Assembly: GCA_023387245.1 (NCBI GenBank)
Contig: JAEWIH010000084.1
Span: 1 to 10,769 of the forward strand
DNA length: 10,769 nt
From: Bacillota bacterium
Lineage (GTDB): Bacteria; Bacillota_I; Bacilli_A; Erysipelotrichales; Erysipelotrichaceae
Direction of reading: 5' to 3'
A model generated the notes under the pieces. That model was not told the DNA's origin. It searched no databases and saw only the letters and a list, made by a program, of their open reading frames with translations. A program made the translations under genes and the position numbers. This document shows positions 6,341 to 10,769 of the stretch, piece by piece (the first letter of the stretch is position 1; the number at the start of each line of letters is the position of its first letter).

Positions 6341-7053
6341 CTAAAATGATACATCATAATAGCTGACGCAACACCAACATTTAAAGACTCAAAGGCACAA
6401 GTTTCAATTCTAACTAAAGCCTTAGCTTTAGCCCTAAATATTTGAGAAACACCAGCCCCTTCATTACCAACTACTAATGCTAATCTTTCATAATTAACTT
6501 TATTTAAATCTATACCCTCACTAACATCAGAAACAATTAAATCTAAATCTAAAGATTCAATAATATCCTTAGCACTCATATATTTAAAAGGAATATGAAA
6601 AATCGCACCTTGACTGGCCCTAATGACTTTATCATTATAAATATCAACACTATTATCAGTTAATAAAATTAAATCAAAACCAAAACTATAAGCACTCCGA
6701 ATTATAGTACCAATATTACCTGGATCATTAATTCGATCCATAATTAATACTTTATTGGCCACTGAAACACTAAATTGCAAAAAGTTACATAATCCAAATA
6801 CTTTACTGCCTGAAGCAGTAGTTTTTAAAGAAGTGGCAATCTGTTCATTAATAATATGTTTATTGATATTAAAATCAGGATAATAATCATCATCAACCAT
6901 ATATAATTCTACTAAAGCGTTAGCTTGATAAGATTCTTTGATTAAATGATCGCCTTCAATTAAAAATTGAGAATATATTTGACGATACTTTTTTTGACAT
7001 AAGCTACGAAGATACTTAATTTTTTGATTATTTTTAGATTCAATTTTTTCCAT
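6328..7053 (-). CDS. SpoU/TrmH-family RNA 2'-O-methyltransferase
   Basis: A 241-aa SPOUT-class enzyme that transfers a methyl group from S-adenosylmethionine to a ribose 2'-OH of rRNA or tRNA; the exact target cannot be read from the sequence. An N-terminal substrate-binding domain (about 1-90) opens KIESKNNQKIKYLRSL and contains FLIEGDHL, as in the YsgA/RlmB-like branch. The three SpoU motifs follow: IMDRINDPGNIGTIIRSA (104-121, with the likely catalytic Arg119), LVVGNEGAG (193-201) and ESLNVGVASA (222-231). A longer frame exists to 7095, but it would run deep into the ileS zinc-finger coding region; the ATG at 7051-7053 gives the family's normal N-terminus. Only a weak AAGAAG precedes it, and the gene overlaps ileS by 14 bp, so translation probably depends on coupling to ileS. 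Confidence 0.88.
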   Translation of the reverse strand: MEKIESKNNQKIKYLRSLCQKKYRQIYSQFLIEGDHLIKESYQANALVELYMVDDDYYPDFNINKHIINEQIATSLKTTASGSKVFGLCNFLQFSVSVANKVLIMDRINDPGNIGTIIRSAYSFGFDLILLTDNSVDIYNDKVIRASQGAIFHIPFKYMSAKDIIESLDLDLIVSDVSEGIDLNKVNYERLALVVGNEGAGVSQIFRAKAKALVRIETCAFESLNVGVASAIMMYHFRKSR

Positions 7054-9751
7054 ACAAAACTTCTTTACAACGTGGACATAAACCATTTTCATCAACTTCT
7101 GCTACTACGTTCCAACAGCGTTGACATGTATGTCCATTGGCAACTAAAACCTCAATATTATCTCCTAATTCAACTACTACTTTTGATACAATTAACCATT
7201 GAGCAAATTGATTTAAATTTTCAAATACACTATCAATATCAGAAATTAATTGTTGACTAGTTGATAGTTTTAATTCAGCTTTTAAAGAAGTCCCAATTAT
7301 TTTTTGTTCTCTCGCTACTTCTAAAGCTTTAAAAATATTTGAACGCAATTCCATTAAACGATTCATTTTATTTAAATCTTCTTCTGACATATCAATATTT
7401 AAGTCAGCCATAAATAAATCTAATTGGACAGAATCATATTGATGATTATCAATTAATTGATATAGCTCTTCGCAAGTAAATGGAATAATTGGTGTTAAAA
7501 TATGTAGTAATCCTTCTAAAGCAATATCTAAAACTGTTTGAACTTGCCGTCTTCTTAAACTATCTTGTTTTAAAATATATAAAATATCTTTTGTAAAGTC
7601 TAAATAATAAGCAGACAATGTATTAATCATTAACTTAGAAACTTTCGAAGTTATACTACTAAAATCATAATTTAAATAAGCTTGTTTACATTCTTTTAAA
7701 GTTTGATTAACTACATATAAAACATGTTTATCAATTAGTGGTAACGTGCTAATTTCAACACGCTTATCTAAGTCACTGACATTACCATGTAAAAATCTTA
7801 AAGTATTTCTAATTTTACGATATGTTTCAGTAACTTGTTTTAATAAAGCTTCAGAAATACTAATATCACTTGTATAGTCAACACTAGCAACCCACAATCT
7901 TAAAATATCTGTTCCTAATCTTTGACATATTTTATCTGGAGTCAAGGCCGCTCCTTTAGACTTAGATAATTTTTCACCTTTTTCATCAACAATAAAACCA
8001 TGAGAAACTACTTGTTTATATGGACTAATATTAAAAGCACCTGCACCAATAATTAAACTTGAATTAAACCATCCACGATATTGATCACTACCTTCTAAAT
8101 ATAAGTCAACTGGTAAAGAAATTCCTTGTGATTGCAATGCTGCTGTATGAGATACACCAGAATCAAACCAAACATCTAAAATATCTTTTTCTTTAGTAAA
8201 AATATTATCAGGACTATTAGGATGGCTATAATTAGCTGGTAATAAATCTTTAGCTTCAAGTTGATACCAAATATTTGATCCGTGCTTTTCAAACAATTTA
8301 GCAATGTGTTCAAAAACAACTTCATCCATAATTGGAGTTTTGTCTTGGGCATAAATAATTGGTATTGGTAAGCCCCAAGCTCTTTGACGAGAAATACACC
8401 AATCATTACGATCAGCAATCATTCGATGCATCCGAGTTTGGCCCCAACTTGGTTTCCAATTTATGTCGTTATCGATCATGTTTAAAACTTGATCTCGTAT
8501 TAAGTCGATAGAAGCAAACCATTGATCAGTTGCTCTAAAAATTATTGGTTGTTTAGTTCGCCAATCGTGAGGATATGAGTGGGTAATGAATACTAATTTT
8601 AATAAATCGCCTTGTTCATCTAATTTAACAGTTACTAATTTATTGCCTTCATCAGTAGTTTTGCCACTTAACCACTCCCCACTATCTGCTATAAAGCGTC
8701 CTCTTTCATCAACATTACAATATGGCTCTAGACCATATTTCAATCCGATAATATAGTCATCCATACCAAAACCTGGTGCAGTATGGACACAGCCAGTACC
8801 TGAATCACTTGTTACATGTTCCCCACATAAAACTAATGATAAGCGATCGTATAGTGGGTGCTTGGCACTAAAACGTTCAAGTTGACTACCTTTATATTTA
8901 TTAATTACTTGATAATCATTTAGTTCAAATAATGTCATCAATTGTTCGACTAATTCATTTAAAACAATTAAATTACCTTTTGTTGTTTTTACTAAAGCAT
9001 ATTCAAAATCAGGATGAACACTAATTGCTAGATTGGCTGGAATTGTCCAAGGAGTAGTTGTCCAAATTACAAAATAACTATCTTCTGGTAATAATCCTTG
9101 ACTATCGACTACCTTAAAGCGAACATAAATTGAAGGATCTTTTTTATCATGATATTCAATTTCAGCTTCGGCTAAAGCAGATTCAGAACTTGGTGACCAA
9201 TATACCGGTTTTAAGCCTTTATAGATCATACCTCGCATACACATTTTCGCAAAAATTCGAACTTGTTGAGCTTCATATTCGGGTTGTAGTGTAATGTAAG
9301 GATTATCATAGGCACCGATTGTTCCTAAGTTAATAAAATCTTGCTTTTGTTGAGCAACTTGTTCTAAAGCATATTGATGACAATATTCCCTAAATTGATT
9401 AATAGGAACTTCTTTGCGATTAATGCCATTTTTAGTAACTTGATTTTCAATTGGTAGACCGTGAGTGTCCCAGCCTGGACGATAATGTACTTTATATCCT
9501 AATTTATGGCGAGAACGAACGATAAAATCTTTTAAAATTTTATTTAGGGCATGGCCGATATGAATATGTCCATTCGCATATGGCGGACCATCGTGTAGTA
9601 TAAAATCAGGTTTGTTTTGATTAATTTCTAGCATTTTATAATATAGATCCATTGATTGCCAGAGATTGATGAATTTATCTTGTTTAGAAACTAAATTACC
9701 ACGCATTTCAAAGTCGGTTTGGGGTAAATGTAGTGTATCTTTATAGTCCAT
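7040..9751 (-). CDS. ileS: Isoleucyl-tRNA synthetase IleS
   Basis: A class I aminoacyl-tRNA synthetase of 903 aa that charges tRNA-Ile in the cytosol. The ATP-binding HIGH signature is His64-Ile-Gly-His67 (in PPYANGHIHIGHALNK), and the KMSKS loop is KLSKS at 594-598. The inserted CP1 editing domain is seen from WTTTPWTIPAN through GTGCVHTAPGFGMDDY and removes mischarged valine. The C-terminal zinc finger has Cys876, Cys879, Cys892 and Cys895 (CQRCW and CPRC). That zinc finger and the length mark the common bacterial type and not the mupirocin-resistant, eukaryote-like type. GGAGG lies 7 nt before the ATG. It is preceded by an isoleucine T-box and followed, with overlap, by the methyltransferase gene. 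Confidence 0.98.
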   Translation of the reverse strand: MDYKDTLHLPQTDFEMRGNLVSKQDKFINLWQSMDLYYKMLEINQNKPDFILHDGPPYANGHIHIGHALNKILKDFIVRSRHKLGYKVHYRPGWDTHGLPIENQVTKNGINRKEVPINQFREYCHQYALEQVAQQKQDFINLGTIGAYDNPYITLQPEYEAQQVRIFAKMCMRGMIYKGLKPVYWSPSSESALAEAEIEYHDKKDPSIYVRFKVVDSQGLLPEDSYFVIWTTTPWTIPANLAISVHPDFEYALVKTTKGNLIVLNELVEQLMTLFELNDYQVINKYKGSQLERFSAKHPLYDRLSLVLCGEHVTSDSGTGCVHTAPGFGMDDYIIGLKYGLEPYCNVDERGRFIADSGEWLSGKTTDEGNKLVTVKLDEQGDLLKLVFITHSYPHDWRTKQPIIFRATDQWFASIDLIRDQVLNMIDNDINWKPSWGQTRMHRMIADRNDWCISRQRAWGLPIPIIYAQDKTPIMDEVVFEHIAKLFEKHGSNIWYQLEAKDLLPANYSHPNSPDNIFTKEKDILDVWFDSGVSHTAALQSQGISLPVDLYLEGSDQYRGWFNSSLIIGAGAFNISPYKQVVSHGFIVDEKGEKLSKSKGAALTPDKICQRLGTDILRLWVASVDYTSDISISEALLKQVTETYRKIRNTLRFLHGNVSDLDKRVEISTLPLIDKHVLYVVNQTLKECKQAYLNYDFSSITSKVSKLMINTLSAYYLDFTKDILYILKQDSLRRRQVQTVLDIALEGLLHILTPIIPFTCEELYQLIDNHQYDSVQLDLFMADLNIDMSEEDLNKMNRLMELRSNIFKALEVAREQKIIGTSLKAELKLSTSQQLISDIDSVFENLNQFAQWLIVSKVVVELGDNIEVLVANGHTCQRCWNVVAEVDENGLCPRCKEVLYGKN

Positions 9752-9768
9752 ATTTTTTCCTCCAATAT

Positions 9769-9791
9769 AAAAAAATGCCCAAGATAAGGGC
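9769..9791 (-). terminator. T-box regulated terminator hairpin upstream of ileS
   Basis: On the minus strand GCCC (9788-9791) pairs with GGGC (9777-9780) across a 7-nt loop, with imperfect outer pairs, and is followed by A and a run of seven T. The upstream arm competes with pairing of the T-box core in the antiterminator. It lies a few bases before the ileS ribosome binding site. Confidence 0.8.
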
Positions 9792-9963
9792 GTATTAACG
9801 CGGTACCACCTTACTTTGAGCTTAAATCTTTAACGCAGAAAACGGGAAAAATTACTAACTTCATTTTTCCGGTAAATAAGTGATATTATAATTAAACATC
9901 TGATTATGTCGCACCAACCCATAACTCTCTTAACATATTTTAATTATAACTTGTCTTATTTAT
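9769..9963 (-). promoter_or_regulatory. Isoleucine T-box riboswitch in the ileS leader
   Basis: The T-box core AAGGTGGTACCGCG is at 9799-9812 on the minus strand. Stem I can be built from perfect arms. The base helix is TAAATAAG (9955-9962) with CTTATTTA (9873-9880). The middle helix is 11 bp, 9939-9949 with 9886-9896. The distal hairpin is 9903-9908 with 9920-9925 and has a GGTTGGTGCGA loop. Between base and middle helices the 3' side reads T-ATC-A, placing an AUC (Ile) specifier at 9882-9884 followed by the usual A. Stem III is 9845-9852 with 9863-9870. Uncharged tRNA-Ile would stabilise the antiterminator and allow ileS transcription. Confidence 0.95.
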
Positions 9964-9972
9964 AACCAATAA

Positions 9973-10386
9973 TTATTCTTGATAATATTCACTACCACCA
10001 TCAGCATCGATTTCTCCTTCAACGCCCATAGTAGGTGGAGCACATAAAATTACATTCGCATCTAATTTTTGAATTGAACCATCTAAGGCAAAAATAACGC
10101 CAGTTAAAAAATCTATCGTCCTTTGAGCGAAATTAGCAGGCAAACGTTTTAAATTAACAACTGCTGCTCGCTTTTCTTTTAAATGAATAGCAACTTCTTC
10201 ACTTTCTTCAAAAGTTCTTGGTTCAAATAAAACCATCGTCGCATCAGTTTTTACACGAGGACGACTAGCTTTTGGCTTTTCATAACTACTCAATTTTTGA
10301 TATTCATCTTTTTCAAATTCTATGCCTTCTTCGTAAACTTCATCTTCTGGAGCAATAAACGAAATTAATTTATCCTTTAAACCCAT
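9973..10386 (-). CDS. sepF: Cell division protein SepF
   Basis: A 137-aa protein of the SepF/YlmF family, which binds FtsZ, forms curved polymers and helps anchor the Z-ring to the membrane in Gram-positive bacteria. The N-terminal MGLKDKLISFI forms the short amphipathic membrane-binding helix. An acidic linker (about 14-50) follows, and the core SepF domain starts at about residue 50, with VVNLKRLPANFAQRTIDFLTGVIFALDG and VILCAPP. A start 4 codons upstream is possible, but that ATG overlaps the GGAGG at 10392-10396, which is spaced correctly for the ATG at 10384-10386. In many Bacillota sepF is followed by ylmG, ylmH, divIVA and ileS; here ileS follows directly after the T-box. Confidence 0.92.
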   Translation of the reverse strand: MGLKDKLISFIAPEDEVYEEGIEFEKDEYQKLSSYEKPKASRPRVKTDATMVLFEPRTFEESEEVAIHLKEKRAAVVNLKRLPANFAQRTIDFLTGVIFALDGSIQKLDANVILCAPPTMGVEGEIDADGGSEYYQE

Positions 10387-10408
10387 ATAAACCTCCATAA
10401 TTGCCTAT

Positions 10409-10437
10409 ATTATAACATTGTCCTTTAAGTTAAACAA
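10409..10437 (-). promoter_or_regulatory. Promoter of sepF (and possibly ileS)
   Basis: On the minus strand TTGTTT (10432-10437) is followed after 17 bp by a perfect TATAAT (10409-10414), preceded by TGT to give an extended -10. The start site would be near 10402, a short distance before the sepF ribosome binding site. Confidence 0.7.
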
Positions 10438-10473
10438 CTATTAATCAAGAGTTTTATATGTATATTTAAAAAT

Positions 10474-10504
10474 AAATAGAGATATAGTGTCTATACCTCT
10501 ATTT
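10474..10504 (-). terminator. Intrinsic terminator of the FAD oxidoreductase gene
   Basis: A 14-bp inverted repeat (10474-10487 with 10491-10504, one G-U) closes a 3-nt loop. On the minus strand the 3' arm continues as ATTTTT. The stop codon of the oxidoreductase at 10499-10501 lies inside the stem. The plus-strand flank also ends in T's, so some bidirectional activity is possible. Confidence 0.8.
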
Positions 10505-10769
10505 TGATAATAAATTTGATAATATTTCACCAACTTTATATCCAGTTGTTAATGCCCAACCAACATCGGCACCTGGAATCGAATCACTTCCTCTTGCACC
10601 ACCTGCAACATCACCAATCGCAAACAATCCTTCAATAGCTTTATTAGAAGTGTTGACAACTTGTAAATTATCATTAATTTTTAAACCACCTAATGTCGTC
10701 GCATATCTTGGTTTTTGTTCAACTAAATAATATGGACCTTCACCAATTTTAGCACTCATATACTTAGGG
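10499..10769 (-). CDS. FAD_binding_2-family oxidoreductase, C-terminal fragment
   Basis: The frame is open to the right edge (the residues before the internal Met read PKY), so the gene starts outside the window and only about 89 C-terminal residues are seen. YYLVEQKPRYATTLGGLKIN and GLFAIGDVAGGARG are the closing FAD-binding parts of the fumarate reductase/ketosteroid dehydrogenase/urocanate reductase superfamily, with GLFAIGDVAGG near the flavin. The arginine-containing RLGGN motif of true fumarate reductases is replaced by SDSIPGADVG, which looks more like the PGAG region of ketosteroid dehydrogenases. The substrate is therefore unknown. The gene has its own terminator before sepF and is not part of that operon. 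Confidence 0.8.
   Translation of the reverse strand, partial: PKYMSAKIGEGPYYLVEQKPRYATTLGGLKINDNLQVVNTSNKAIEGLFAIGDVAGGARGSDSIPGADVGWALTTGYKVGEILSNLLSK

Noticed and set aside
7054..7095. A longer start for the methyltransferase at 7095.
   Set aside because: The extra 14 residues are an out-of-frame reading of the ileS zinc-finger coding region and do not resemble the family N-terminus.
7024..7260. A plus-strand open frame of 78 codons opposite the ileS 3' end.
   Set aside because: It is antisense to the conserved C-terminal region of IleS, and its Leu/Gln/Ile-rich translation reflects AT-rich antisense coding, not a real protein.
8176..8418. A minus-strand open frame of 80 codons inside ileS in another frame.
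   Set aside because: It lies entirely within conserved ileS coding sequence and has no start signal or recognisable domain.
9943..9948. Perfect TATAAT on the minus strand that looks like a -10 for ileS.
   Set aside because: It lies within the 5' arm of a perfect 11-bp Stem I helix of the T-box, and the base helix of Stem I (9955-9962) is further upstream. Starting transcription here would delete those arms. The -35 partner would also need a 15-bp spacer.
10387..10398. A start for SepF at 10398, four codons earlier.
   Set aside because: That ATG overlaps the GGAGG ribosome binding site that serves the ATG at 10384-10386, and MGLKDKL is the family-typical N-terminus.
1..10769. CRISPR arrays, insertion sequences, prophage or toxin-antitoxin genes.
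   Set aside because: No regularly spaced direct repeats, transposase motifs, terminal inverted repeats or small toxin-like gene pairs were seen on either strand. Nor were tRNA or rRNA genes seen.

Overview
The window comes from a low-GC Gram-positive bacterium (Bacillota). The best guess is an Erysipelotrichia/Coprobacillus-type gut organism; this is inferred from the AT-richness, the SepF gene, a T-box riboswitch in front of ileS and strong GGAGG-type ribosome binding sites. TGA is used as a stop (ulaF and ileS both end in TGA), so this is the standard genetic code and not a Mycoplasma-type code.

Layout. (1) Positions 1-4570, minus strand: an L-ascorbate (vitamin C) utilisation operon read in the order ulaG-ulaC-ulaA-ulaB-ulaF-ulaE. 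It holds a complete ascorbate PTS (EIIA, EIIB and EIIC as separate proteins), the L-ascorbate-6-phosphate lactonase and two pentose-phosphate epimerases. ulaE runs off the left edge, and the decarboxylase ulaD is not in view. (2) Positions 4571-4750: a divergent control region with three copies of a TTCATATA element, a CcpA-type cre candidate and candidate promoters facing both ways. (3) Positions 4751-6293, plus strand: a two-gene unit with an unrecognised membrane-anchored, TPR-like protein overlapping a DeoR-family repressor that is probably the ula regulator. (4) Positions 6307-6340: a shared bidirectional terminator. (5) Positions 6328-10386, minus strand: sepF, an isoleucine T-box, ileS and a SpoU/TrmH-family RNA methyltransferase. 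(6) Positions 10499-10769: the C-terminus of an FAD_binding_2-family oxidoreductase with its terminator.

How it fits together. Ascorbate is expected to be imported and phosphorylated by UlaABC and opened by UlaG. After decarboxylation by UlaD (off the edge), the sugar phosphate is epimerised by UlaE and UlaF to D-xylulose 5-phosphate for the pentose phosphate pathway. The DeoR protein and its overlapping membrane-protein partner sit where a dedicated regulator would be expected. The right half is housekeeping: cell division (SepF), isoleucyl-tRNA charging under tRNA-Ile feedback (T-box) and RNA modification. The parts most worth a second look are the unknown membrane protein coupled to the regulator, its apparently leaderless promoter, and the compact operator array shared by the divergent units.
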